In this document: positions 1 to 7,412 of the stretch, in pieces
Numbering within the stretch: position 1 is the first letter of the stretch
Layout of the letters: every line of letters begins with the position of its first letter
Source of the DNA: an uncultured Lachnoclostridium sp.
GTDB lineage: Bacteria; Bacillota; Clostridia; Lachnospirales; Lachnospiraceae
NCBI GenBank assembly: GCA_958425285.1
Contig: CATZVV010000041.1
Coordinates: 1 to 10,727, forward strand
Length of the DNA: 10,727 nt
Direction: 5' to 3'
Position numbers and translations under genes: made by a program
The notes under the pieces: model-generated
Database searches by the model: none
What the model saw: only the letters and a program-made list of their open reading frames with translations
Told to the model about the DNA's origin: nothing

Positions 1-51
1 AATGGAGCCATTGCTCCATAGTTGATTACTCAACTATTTTGCAACAGCCCC
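1..51. mobile_element. Probable terminal end of an insertion sequence (body off the left edge)
   Basis: Read on the minus strand from position 51, the sequence begins GGGGCTGTTGCAAAATAG. The CTGTTGCAAA core resembles the outer inverted repeats of IS6-family and some IS1182-family elements. Just inside lie two perfect short hairpins: a 7-bp stem (18-24 with 31-37) and a 6-bp stem (3-8 with 13-18, sharing base 18). Read on the plus strand, the 7-bp stem is followed by TTTT, which would suit a terminator for a plus-strand transposase entering from the left. No transposase coding sequence is inside the window, so the family is a guess and the outer boundary at about 51 is inferred from the motif alone. 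Confidence 0.4.
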
Positions 52-76
52 TTTTCATAAAATCAAAATATCCCTT

Positions 77-2318
77 TTATAACTCTTCTCGAATCGTCTC
101 TGCAGCTATAACAAGATTTTTCAGACTCTGAACCGCCTCTGTCTCCGACCTTGTTTTTAATCCGCAATCTGGATTTATCCATAACTTTTCACAATCTATT
201 TCCTGTAGTAACTTTTGAATAACATCCCTAATCTCATCTGCATCAGGAATCCGCGGAGAATGAATATCGTAAACACCAGGTCCAACCTGAGTATCAAAAT
301 TATTTTCTTTCAATGCATGAATAACTGTTAAGTCTGATCTGGATGCCTCAAATGAAATAACATCTGCATCCATATGATCAATATCCTTTATAATATCTTC
401 AAATTCACTGTAGCACATATGGGTATGAATCTGTGTCTCTGGTTTTACCTTACTCTGGCAAAGCCGAAATGCCGGAATTGCCCAGTCCAGATATTCACTA
501 TACCATTCTTCCTTTCGCAGTGGCAGCTTTTCCTTTAATGCAGCCTCATCAATTTGAATAATCGGGATTCCTTCCCTCTCCAGGTCCATTACCTCTTCCC
601 GAATCGCAATACCTATTTGGAATGCCATCTCTTTTAAACTAATGTCCTCTCTTGGAAAAGACCAATTTAAAATGGTTACCGGACCAGTAAGCATCCCCTT
701 AACAGGCTTTTCTGACAATCTCTGTGCAAATACAGAGTATTCTTTCGTAATCGACTTAGTTCTCTTAATATCACCAAAGATAATCGGTGGCTTTACACAA
801 CGTGTTCCGTAAGATTGTACCCATGCTTTCTCTGTAAAAACATAACCACTCAGGTTCTCACCAAAAAATTCTACCATATCATTTCTCTCATACTCTCCAT
901 GTACAAGAACATCCAATCCAATGTCTTCCTGAAAACGAATGCACCTCTCGATAAATATTTTCACCTGCTCATCATATTCTGATTTTGAAATTTCACCATT
1001 TCGATACCTTGTCCGATTTTTCTTTACTTCCGGTGTCTGTGGAAAGGAACCGATTGTTGTGGTCGGCAACAACGGTAATGCCAGCTTTTCTGCCTGAATT
1101 TTACGACGCTCTTTACGTGACTTCTCACGGCAAAAGTCATCCTCATCCAACGCAGCCACCTGTTCTCTTACCTCGCTATCCTGATAGAGTCTCTCTTTCT
1201 TAAATAACTGTTTATTCTGAAGTAAAACCGAATCATTCTCTTGATTTTCCTCTTGTAGAATACATAATTCCCTCAGCTCATCCAATTTTTCATAGGCAAA
1301 AGAGAAATAAGCTTTTACTTGATTGGAAAGCTTGTTTTCATATTCCAGTGAGTAAGGTACATGTAGAAGCGAGCAGGACGGTTGAATCACTACCTCACTT
1401 ACCTCCTGCTTTAATTCTGAAATAAGCGTTAAAGTATTTTCATAATTGCATTTCCAGATATTTTTACCATTGATAAGTCCGGCAAATAAAATCTTTTCTT
1501 CCGGCAAGCCATATTTTTTTACCAGTTCACGGGATTTTTTCCCCTCGATAAAGTCGATTCCTATGCCATCAAAGTCAAGCGAAATAACATCCTTATAACA
1601 ATCTCTGATATCACCAAAATAAGTCTCTAATATTACTTTAACCGAATTTTTCGCAGAAAGAATTCCCTGATATAACTCTGTAAACATCTTCATATCTTCT
1701 TTTGACAAATCCATTACCAGTGCCGGCTCATCAAATTGTACCCATTGTACACCAAGCCCATTACACCTCTCCAGTATGCTCTGATAAGCTTCTATCATTT
1801 CAGCTATAAAATCTTTTGCACATTTTTTACCTTTATAACGCGCCAATTTTAAATAGGTAAAACAACCAATTATAACAGGTTTTGTTTCAATTCCCAGCTT
1901 TTTAGCTTCACAATACTCAAGAAACGGCTTTTCTCCTGTCAGCCGTAATTTTGTATAATCCTCAATTTCAGGCACCATTTTTCATAGCAAGCGCCTTGAC
2001 ATCTCCGGCTTCTCCCTGATACCCTCTGCTCATGGCAAAATAGGTATCCCATTCTCCCAACTTCAGCTTTCGGTACCTTTCTGGTATGACATTTAATAAA
2101 ACAGCCAAATCCAACATTCCATCATAAAAGGAGAAGTCATTGGATGGAATAAAATCAATTCCTGCCTCTTTTTGCTTTTTCCAATGCTCATTTCTTAATT
2201 TTTCTGCAATCCTTTCTAATTCTGATTCCTTCAATTCACCACGAAAATATTTTTCCGATGCAAATTTCAGTTCCCTCCCCTTTCCTATCCTAGGAAAGCC
2301 TACAACTGCATTTCTCAT
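77..2318 (-). pseudogene. metE: Cobalamin-independent methionine synthase MetE, disrupted by an internal deletion and frameshift
   Basis: MetE (5-methyltetrahydropteroyltriglutamate-homocysteine methyltransferase) makes methionine in the cytoplasm without B12. The gene reads as two pieces in different frames. Codons 1-116 (2318-1968) hold the N-terminal start with GFPRIGKGRELK. A 633-codon piece (1978-77) holds the rest of the N-domain and the whole C-terminal catalytic barrel. In the second piece the zinc ligands are all present: His520 and Cys522 (in IHTHMC), Glu544 (FEASRSD) and Cys605 (NPDCGLKTR), as is the proton-donor His573 (YDIHSP). The pieces total 749 aa, against about 753 in E. coli. 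At the junction the first frame reads ALAMK-NGA-stop and the second starts MVPE. Intact MetE has a conserved KWFNTNYHY-type stretch there, so roughly 26 nt appear lost, including the Lys equivalent to E. coli Lys117 (a folate contact). The pieces overlap by 11 nt. Start 2318 is set by GGAGGT at 2324-2329. It is probably inactive; a split enzyme made by coupled translation is less likely. Confidence 0.9.
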
Positions 2319-2371
2319 AAATTACCTCCGATTTCTTAACATAAAGTGTCCCTTAATTTTCTACTAAATTT

Positions 2372-2400
2372 ATTATAATAGAGATTTTTATCATAGTAAA
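2372..2400 (-). promoter_or_regulatory. Predicted sigma-A-type promoter of metE
   Basis: On the minus strand TTTACT (2400-2395) is followed after exactly 17 nt by a consensus TATAAT (2377-2372). Transcription should start near 2365, leaving a leader of only about 47 nt before the metE ATG. That is too short for a SAM riboswitch or T-box, so none of the usual RNA controls of methionine genes is visible. The promoter lies directly after the MATE-gene terminator. Confidence 0.7.
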
Positions 2401-2415
2401 TTACAAATAAAATAT

Positions 2416-2446
2416 GGCTTGGTATACCAATTTCCTATACCAAGCC
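2416..2446 (-). terminator. Intrinsic terminator after the MATE gene
   Basis: A perfect 11-bp stem (2416-2426 with 2436-2446, GGCTTGGTATA paired with TATACCAAGCC) encloses a 9-nt loop, about 40 nt downstream of the MATE stop codon. On the minus strand it is followed by an interrupted T-rich run, ATATTTTATTTG. It separates the marR-MATE unit from the metE promoter. Confidence 0.75.
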
Positions 2447-2484
2447 TTCTTTAACATATGCAAATATTTTCTCAGACCATTTCT

Positions 2485-3822
2485 TTATGCAGCTAAATAG
2501 TGATATTGCTTTCGGTACACATATATATACACAACAGACAAAAGCAAGGCAGCAAATTCAGCAATTGGAACAGCATACCAAACCCCACTAACTCCAAAGA
2601 GAATCGTCAAGCCAATCACACTTACGATAAGAAACAACAATGTCCTTGCAAACGACAATATTGCAGATACAATACCATTTGAAAGCGCAGTAAAAAGTGC
2701 AGAAGAGAAAACATTATACCCCTTAAACAGGTAGCTGAATGCATAAATTCTCATTCCTGCCTTCGCAATTTTATAAACCTCACTTCCCCGTTCCGCAAAT
2801 ACTCCTACAAGCAATCCCGCAAAAGCAAAAGTTCCCAGAGCAATTGCTATTGAAAGTACAATGGTAAATACAGAACTGATACGAAAGATTTTTTTCATAT
2901 TTTCATGATTCTCGCTCCCATAATTATAGCTTATGATTGGAGAAATTCCCATTGCATAACCAAAATTTATCGCTAAAAGCAGAAAGTCCATATAGAGTAC
3001 AATCGTAATTGCCGCTACTCCATCCTGCCCCAAATACTCCATCATGATTATATTAAACAAATATGTGGTAATCCCAACTGCCAGATTCCCTACCATCTCA
3101 GACATACCATTAACCGAACTTCTCAAAAGAATTCTAAAACGAAATTTGGGTTTTACAAAATAAAGCGCCTCCTTCCTTTGAATCGTAAAATAAAAAAGTC
3201 CGAAAACTGCCGGGATACAATAGCCAATTCCTGTCGCAATTGCAGCACCTTCAACTCCCATCTGAAGCAGTCCAATAAAAACATAATCCAATACAATGTT
3301 TGCCATTCCTCCCCCTACTGTTGTTAATAAGCCAAGCCGTGGTTTTCCGGCAGTAACAAACAGATACTGAAAAAGCATTTGCAAAACTGCTGCAGGTGTA
3401 AAAAACAACAACATCCATGCATATTGATGACAATACTCGTAAATAATGCTATTGGCTCCCAAAAAGTAAATAACTGGCTTTAAAAACACAAAACCGGCAG
3501 CCAGCATAATCATTGAAATAAATATTCCGGCTATGATAATAAACGTAAAATCTTCTTTCGCCTCCCGATTTTTCTGCTCTCCCATCCGCTTTGCAATTAT
3601 GGCACTTCCACCTGTACCAAACATAATGCCAATCGCTGCAATCAGACTAAACAATGGATAAACAACGTTAATTGCTGACAACGCATCCGTATTGACAAAA
3701 CGAGCTACAAAGATACCATCCACGATTGTATAAAGTGACATAAAAACCATCATTACAACAGATGGCAGGGTGAATTTCATCACAGAGCGAAAAGTAATTT
3801 TCTGTGATAATAATTGACTCAT
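2485..3822 (-). CDS. MATE-family multidrug efflux transporter (MepA-like)
   Basis: This is a 445-aa integral membrane protein of the multidrug and toxic compound extrusion family, which expels drugs or cationic compounds in exchange for Na+ or H+. The sequence is nearly all hydrophobic segments, consistent with 12 membrane helices in two six-helix halves. The N-terminal half carries the family-typical helix 1 region (SLYTIVDGIFVARFV) followed by ALSAINVVYPL and a glycine-rich GTGGSAIIAKRMGE loop. The second half starts around the SVNGMSEMVGNLAVG segment. Length is normal for the family. The ATG at 3822 is set by GGAGG just upstream (plus-strand CCTCC at 3828-3832). It lies 30 bp after the marR gene with no promoter between them, so the two are probably co-transcribed, as in the mepR-mepA arrangement of Staphylococcus. 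The substrate cannot be read from sequence. Confidence 0.9.
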   Translation of the reverse strand: MSQLLSQKITFRSVMKFTLPSVVMMVFMSLYTIVDGIFVARFVNTDALSAINVVYPLFSLIAAIGIMFGTGGSAIIAKRMGEQKNREAKEDFTFIIIAGIFISMIMLAAGFVFLKPVIYFLGANSIIYEYCHQYAWMLLFFTPAAVLQMLFQYLFVTAGKPRLGLLTTVGGGMANIVLDYVFIGLLQMGVEGAAIATGIGYCIPAVFGLFYFTIQRKEALYFVKPKFRFRILLRSSVNGMSEMVGNLAVGITTYLFNIIMMEYLGQDGVAAITIVLYMDFLLLAINFGYAMGISPIISYNYGSENHENMKKIFRISSVFTIVLSIAIALGTFAFAGLLVGVFAERGSEVYKIAKAGMRIYAFSYLFKGYNVFSSALFTALSNGIVSAILSFARTLLFLIVSVIGLTILFGVSGVWYAVPIAEFAALLLSVVYIYVYRKQYHYLAA

Positions 3823-3852
3823 GGCAACCTCCGTTCCAAAGTGTAATAAATT

Positions 3853-4281
3853 CTATAAATTCTCCTCATAAATACCAGATACCAGATTCAGCATTTCACT
3901 AAACTTCCTAATATCTTCCTCTGAATAGTTCTGTCTTACTAACCTGTAAGCCTTATCAAGCATATAATCATAATGCTCATAGACCTCCTTGGCCTCTTTG
4001 CTAAGGCTCAGATAATAAACGCGCTTATCACTCTGACTCTGCGATTTAGTCAAAAACCCCTGTTTCACTAACTCATTCACCTTTAAAGTAATGGCAGACT
4101 TTGTCAAACCTAACAAATCAGCAAGTGTACTAATTGTACAATTTGGTTTATAAGATATAACATCAAGATATAGCAAATTGTTATATGAAATTCCCGGCAA
4201 AATTCTTTCCTGGTGCATTAATCGGAGTTCCTGTATCGATGTTTCAAAATAAAAATGATTAATTGCTTTAATAAAATCCAT
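3853..4281 (-). CDS. MarR-family transcriptional regulator
   Basis: This is a 142-aa winged helix-turn-helix protein, normal length for MarR repressors, which bind palindromic DNA as dimers and release it on ligand binding. The DNA-binding domain spans about residues 48-93: helix-turn-helix in TISTLADLLGLTKSAITLKV, then the wing with the family-typical DKRVYYLSLS. Flanking helices (about 1-40 and 96-142) would form the dimer interface. The ATG at 4281 follows a GAGGA ribosome site. It is the first gene of a two-gene unit with the MATE transporter. A near-palindrome at 4298-4325 overlaps its presumed transcription start, which suggests that it represses itself and the pump. The inducer is unknown. 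Confidence 0.92.
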   Translation of the reverse strand: MDFIKAINHFYFETSIQELRLMHQERILPGISYNNLLYLDVISYKPNCTISTLADLLGLTKSAITLKVNELVKQGFLTKSQSQSDKRVYYLSLSKEAKEVYEHYDYMLDKAYRLVRQNYSEEDIRKFSEMLNLVSGIYEENL

Positions 4282-4297
4282 AACTCATCCTCTTTTA

Positions 4298-4325
4298 TTA
4301 AGTATATTTAATTAAATTTGCTTAA
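4298..4325. promoter_or_regulatory. Candidate MarR operator (28-bp near-perfect palindrome)
   Basis: The centre is a perfect 12-bp palindrome, ATTTAATTAAAT (4306-4317), flanked symmetrically by TTAAG (4298-4302) and CTTAA (4321-4325). Twelve of the 14 symmetric pairs match. It lies directly downstream of the -10 box and overlaps the expected start of the marR-MATE transcript, which is where an autorepressor of this family would bind. Confidence 0.65.
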
Positions 4326-4329
4326 CTAA

Positions 4330-4358
4330 ATATTATCACTACTTTTTTCTCTTGTCAA
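4330..4358 (-). promoter_or_regulatory. Predicted sigma-A-type promoter of the marR-MATE unit
   Basis: On the minus strand a consensus TTGACA (4358-4353) is separated by 17 nt from TAATAT (4335-4330), which matches four of six -10 positions. The start would fall near 4323, inside the palindromic operator. The leader to the marR ATG is about 40 nt. Confidence 0.7.
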
Positions 4359-4407
4359 TCCTGTTGCAGACTTTCAATAATCCAATTTTAAATGATAGAA
4401 GCAGAAA

Positions 4408-4465
4408 ACAGGACTAAACCAGTATAAACCCTTTGCTTTTCTAAGGTCTCCTGATTTAGTCCTGT
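4408..4465. other. Long imperfect hairpin between the ATPase terminator and the marR promoter
   Basis: Two 15-nt arms (4408-4422, ACAGGACTAAACCAG, and 4451-4465, CTGATTTAGTCCTGT) pair with one imperfect position, which is a G-U wobble in minus-strand RNA. Inside, a further 5-bp stem (4428-4432 with 4443-4447) closes a 10-nt loop. In the minus-strand direction it is followed by TTTTCTGC, so it could be a second terminator behind the ATPase. A small folded RNA or a MITE-like remnant are alternatives. It contains no open frame of note. Confidence 0.6.
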
Positions 4466-4482
4466 CGTTCTTTTACTCTTTC

Positions 4483-4531
4483 TTTTCATAAAAAAGCAGA
4501 GTATTACCAGACCACTGCTTTTTTATGAAAA
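4483..4531. terminator. Terminator overlapping the ATPase stop codon
   Basis: This is a perfect 17-bp inverted repeat (4483-4499, TTTTCATAAAAAAGCAG, with 4515-4531) around a 15-nt loop. On the minus strand the descending arm reads CTGCTTTTTT, giving a GC-containing stem top and a T run within the lower stem, which can work in either direction. The TAA of the ATPase gene (4525-4523) lies within the upstream arm. Confidence 0.75.
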
Positions 4532-7141
4532 TATTCGTCCTTTAACCCATTTCAATAGCTGTATTTCAAAAAGATTTGAAATGGAAAGTCCATATATCGC
4601 CAACACCTGACAAAGTGTCAATGGTGATATTTTGAAAAACGGTGCCAATGAAGGAATAAACAATACACTATTTAACAATAATAACCCAACAAAGAAAGCG
4701 CCATACAGCCATTTATTATTCCACATCTGTCTGGTGAACAGAATTGCTCGTTCTGATTTGCTGTTAAAACCATGTACAAGACGCGATAGGCAAAGCGTTG
4801 AAAATGCCATCGTTGCTCCAACACCTGCCCCCCCTGCCCCTAAGCCAATATGGAAAGCAATCATTGTGTTAACTCCAATAACAAGTCCTTCAATCAAAAT
4901 TCCAAGAAGAAAATCTTTTGTAAGAATAGACTCATTCGCAGGACGAGGTTTTTCCTTCATGACCTCACTCGTATGTGGATCCAATCCAAGTGCAATTGCC
5001 GGAAGACTGTCTGTCAATAAATTAATAAAAAGCAAATGTACGGAAGCAAACGGAACCGGCAATGCTGCTATGGAAGCATATAAGACAGCAAGAATCCCTG
5101 CCATATTCCCAGATAGCAAAACCTTAATTGCCTTCTTTATATTGATAGAGATATTGCGTCCATTTTCTACCGCTTTTACAATTGTTGCAAAGTTATCATC
5201 TGTTAAAACCATAGATGAAGCATCTTTCGAAACCTCCGTCCCCGTAATTCCCATAGCCACACCAATATCTGCCTGTTTAAGAGCCGGTGCATCATTCACT
5301 CCGTCTCCAGTCATAGCAACAATATTCCCCTTATTCTGCCATGCTCTTACAATACGAATTTTATGTTCTGGGGATACCCTTGCATAGACAGATACTTTTT
5401 CTACAAAATTCTGTAACTCCTCATCGGTCAGTGCATCAATTTCGCTTCCTTCTACCGCAATCGTTTCATTTGTTAAAATGCCGATTTTTTTCGCAATAGC
5501 GGATGCTGTTACTTTGTGATCACCGGTAATCATAATCGGACGAATTCCTGCCTGTATACACTTAAGGACAGCATCTTTTGACTCTACCCGAGGTGGATCC
5601 ATCATAGAAATCAGCCCCAGAAATACTAAATCATTTTCACTATTCAAATCCGCATGAATGGAACTAATTTCGCGATACGCAAAAGCCAGCACACGCAGCC
5701 CGTTTTCTGAAAATTTTCTGTTTACATCCAAAATTTCTTTGATGCGCTCTTTTGTTGCAGGTACCACTCCACCTGCAGTATCAATTGCAGAAAGTCTGCT
5801 ACAGACAACATCTGGTGCTCCCTTTGTAATCATATAATATTTTCCATTCATTTCATGTACCGTTGTCATCAATTTTCGGTCAGAGTCAAACGGAATCTCT
5901 GAAAGACGGTTAAAACGATCTCTTAACGCTGTCACTTCCATACCACAACGTGCTGCCAAATTGACAAAAGCCACCTCGGTTGGATCACCTATTTCTGCTC
6001 CATCTACACATTGGGAATCATTGCATAAAATACTGCAAGTTACTAAACTTCTAAAACGCTCTTCTGCCGTTACATCGTCTGTATTTTCAATCATTCTTCC
6101 ATCAAAATAGCAGCTTTCAACTGTCATTTTATTTTGGGTTAATGTTCCTGTTTTATCAGAACAGATAATAGAAACACTCCCCAGTCCTTCTACTGCTTGC
6201 AATTTTCGGATAATTGCATTTTCTCTTGCCATCTTCTGTGTTCCAAACGCTAATACAATTGTAACAATAGAACTTAATGCCTCCGGAATGGCTGCTACCG
6301 CCAATGCAACTGCAAACATAAAGGCATCTGAAATCACCTGCTGATTAATCTGCTTTGCTGAAAACAGGCTCATTCCAAACACTAATGCACAAATTACCAA
6401 GATACCAATAGAAAGTTTTTTTCCAAAATTATCCAAATTTCTTTGAAGCGGAGTTCTCTTTTCCGATGCAGAACGAATGAGGGAGGCAATTTTCCCAACT
6501 TCTGTATCCATCCCTACTGCTGTCACAAGAAAAATTCCTCGCCCATATGTCACAAAACTTCCTGAAAAGACCATATTCCGCTGATCCCCTAGAGGAACTT
6601 CTCCTTCGATTGTACAGTCTTCTTTTTCTACACTTGTACTTTCCCCTGTCAGGGCACTTTCATTTACCTGTAAAGTGGCACACTCAATCATTCTTCCATC
6701 AGCCGGTACATAATCCCCTGCTTCCAAAGCAACTACATCACCGACTACAACTTCCCTTGAAGGCAAAACAACAATCTGACCTCCACGATATACCTTTGCC
6801 ATAGGGGCAGACATTTTCTTTAAACTTTCCAGTGAAGCCTCTGCTTTTTTATGCTGTACAGTCCCTAATATTGCATTCATCGTAATTACAAACAAAATAA
6901 CAAGTGAACTCTCAACATCTTGCAAAATTGCCGAAATCACTGCGGCTACAATCAAAATAATGACAAGAAAATCTGCAAATTGTTCAAGAAAAACGCGAAA
7001 CGTTCCTTTCTTTTTGCCCTCCACCAACTCGTTCTTTCCATACTTTTGAGCCGATTGACGGGCCTCTTCTTCTTTTAAACCATCAGGTGTTGATGAAAAC
7101 ATCTGAAACAAAGATTCTTTTGAGTTTTGATACACTTTCAT
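4523..7141 (-). CDS. P-type cation-exporting ATPase (PMCA/Ca2+-type, probably Mn2+ and/or Ca2+)
   Basis: This is an 872-aa P2-type ATPase that pumps a divalent cation across the cytoplasmic membrane. Visible in order: a short N-terminal domain, helices 1-2 (about 55-95), the actuator motif TGES (165-168), helix 4 with PEAL (286-289), the phosphorylated Asp329 in CSDKTGTLT, the nucleotide-domain KGAP (440-443), TGD (539-541), the hinge TGDGVND (611-617), and helices 5-10 from about 670. In helix 6 Asn707, Thr710 and Asp711 match site-II ligands of SERCA. In helix 5 Asn679 is kept, but the position of SERCA Glu771 appears to be Gly682, so one transport site is expected, as in PMCA pumps. Helix 4 has PEALSS in place of the usual PEGLP. 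ATG 7141 is chosen because AGGAGG precedes it; an upstream in-frame TTG at 7225 lies inside the leader terminator. The Mn2+ riboswitch upstream argues for Mn2+ as a physiological substrate. Confidence 0.93.
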   Translation of the reverse strand: MKVYQNSKESLFQMFSSTPDGLKEEEARQSAQKYGKNELVEGKKKGTFRVFLEQFADFLVIILIVAAVISAILQDVESSLVILFVITMNAILGTVQHKKAEASLESLKKMSAPMAKVYRGGQIVVLPSREVVVGDVVALEAGDYVPADGRMIECATLQVNESALTGESTSVEKEDCTIEGEVPLGDQRNMVFSGSFVTYGRGIFLVTAVGMDTEVGKIASLIRSASEKRTPLQRNLDNFGKKLSIGILVICALVFGMSLFSAKQINQQVISDAFMFAVALAVAAIPEALSSIVTIVLAFGTQKMARENAIIRKLQAVEGLGSVSIICSDKTGTLTQNKMTVESCYFDGRMIENTDDVTAEERFRSLVTCSILCNDSQCVDGAEIGDPTEVAFVNLAARCGMEVTALRDRFNRLSEIPFDSDRKLMTTVHEMNGKYYMITKGAPDVVCSRLSAIDTAGGVVPATKERIKEILDVNRKFSENGLRVLAFAYREISSIHADLNSENDLVFLGLISMMDPPRVESKDAVLKCIQAGIRPIMITGDHKVTASAIAKKIGILTNETIAVEGSEIDALTDEELQNFVEKVSVYARVSPEHKIRIVRAWQNKGNIVAMTGDGVNDAPALKQADIGVAMGITGTEVSKDASSMVLTDDNFATIVKAVENGRNISINIKKAIKVLLSGNMAGILAVLYASIAALPVPFASVHLLFINLLTDSLPAIALGLDPHTSEVMKEKPRPANESILTKDFLLGILIEGLVIGVNTMIAFHIGLGAGGAGVGATMAFSTLCLSRLVHGFNSKSERAILFTRQMWNNKWLYGAFFVGLLLLNSVLFIPSLAPFFKISPLTLCQVLAIYGLSISNLFEIQLLKWVKGRIFS

Positions 7142-7198
7142 ATTTTCCTCCTTTTCTTTCGGGTATATCATATTGTAAATACACAGTTTCTTATACAG

Positions 7199-7250
7199 AA
7201 AAAAAAGCGAAATCTTTTGCTGCAATAAAAAACTGCAACAAAAGTCTCGC
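7199..7250 (-). terminator. Regulated intrinsic terminator of the Mn2+ riboswitch
   Basis: On the minus strand a stem of about 18 bp starts at GCGAGACTTTTG (from 7250), returns through CAAAAGATTTCGC (ending 7207) with one bulged base, and is followed by eight T residues (7206-7199). Its rising arm includes the CTTTTGT segment (7244-7238) that also forms the closing P1 helix of the aptamer. The two structures therefore exclude each other: terminator without metal, read-through when the aptamer is stabilised. Confidence 0.85.
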
Positions 7251-7330
7251 TACTTAGTTACGATACGGATTGAATACAATCGTACTGACGACATCGCAAA
7301 CATCAAAAGATGCTAGCTACTCCCTCTTGT
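7238..7330 (-). ncRNA. yybP-ykoY family manganese riboswitch (aptamer)
   Basis: The minus-strand leader carries the hallmark blocks of this class in order and spacing: GAGGGAGTAGC at the 5' side, TCGTCAGTACG in the middle, AATCCGTATCG opposite it, and TAGCGAGACTTTTG at the 3' side. P1 pairs ACAAGAG (7330-7324) with CTTTTGT (7244-7238). One arm is a CATC-TTTT-GATG hairpin. Another pairs GATTG with CAATC, and TGCGAT with ATCGTA. The family senses Mn2+ and is known to sit upstream of P-type ATPases and Mn exporters in Firmicutes. The overlapping terminator makes this a transcriptional ON switch. The aptamer begins essentially at the predicted transcription start. Confidence 0.92.
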
Positions 7331-7338
7331 ATAAAATC

Positions 7339-7367
7339 ACTATATCGGCTTTCTCTGTTTCTGTCAA
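7339..7367 (-). promoter_or_regulatory. Predicted sigma-A-type promoter of the riboswitch-ATPase transcript
   Basis: On the minus strand TTGACA (7367-7362), a 17-nt spacer and TATAGT (7344-7339) form a near-consensus promoter. The start should fall at about 7332-7330, right where the aptamer P1 helix begins. Confidence 0.8.
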
Positions 7368-7380
7368 GATATTTTTTCCT

Positions 7381-7412
7381 AAAATTTAGTATTTACATCT
7401 ATTAAAAATTTT
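7381..7412. terminator. Weak AT-rich hairpin overlapping the stop of the glycosidase-like gene
   Basis: A 7-bp AT-only stem (7381-7387 with 7406-7412) is extended by a short inner stem after a 2-nt bulge. It overlaps the TAA at 7411-7413. No other terminator is visible before the next promoter, so it may act as a leaky terminator, but an all-AT stem is weak evidence. Confidence 0.3.

Noticed and set aside
985..1203. Small plus-strand frame opposite metE
   Set aside because: It is antisense to the conserved MetE linker and barrel start, with no ribosome site or recognisable protein features.
1968..1978. Simple one-base sequencing error in metE
   Set aside because: Restoring the frame by one base would still leave about nine conserved residues missing, so a deletion explains the junction better than a base-call error.
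2319..2415. SAM riboswitch or T-box upstream of metE
   Set aside because: None of the conserved blocks is present, and the promoter leaves too little leader.
4632..5387. A 251-codon plus-strand open frame opposite the ATPase gene
   Set aside because: It is antisense to the conserved core of the P-type ATPase, has low-complexity composition and no recognisable domain. It is a shadow frame.
7142..7225. A 28-residue N-terminal extension of the ATPase from a TTG at 7225
   Set aside because: It would start inside the riboswitch terminator and has no ribosome site, whereas ATG 7141 has AGGAGG at proper distance.
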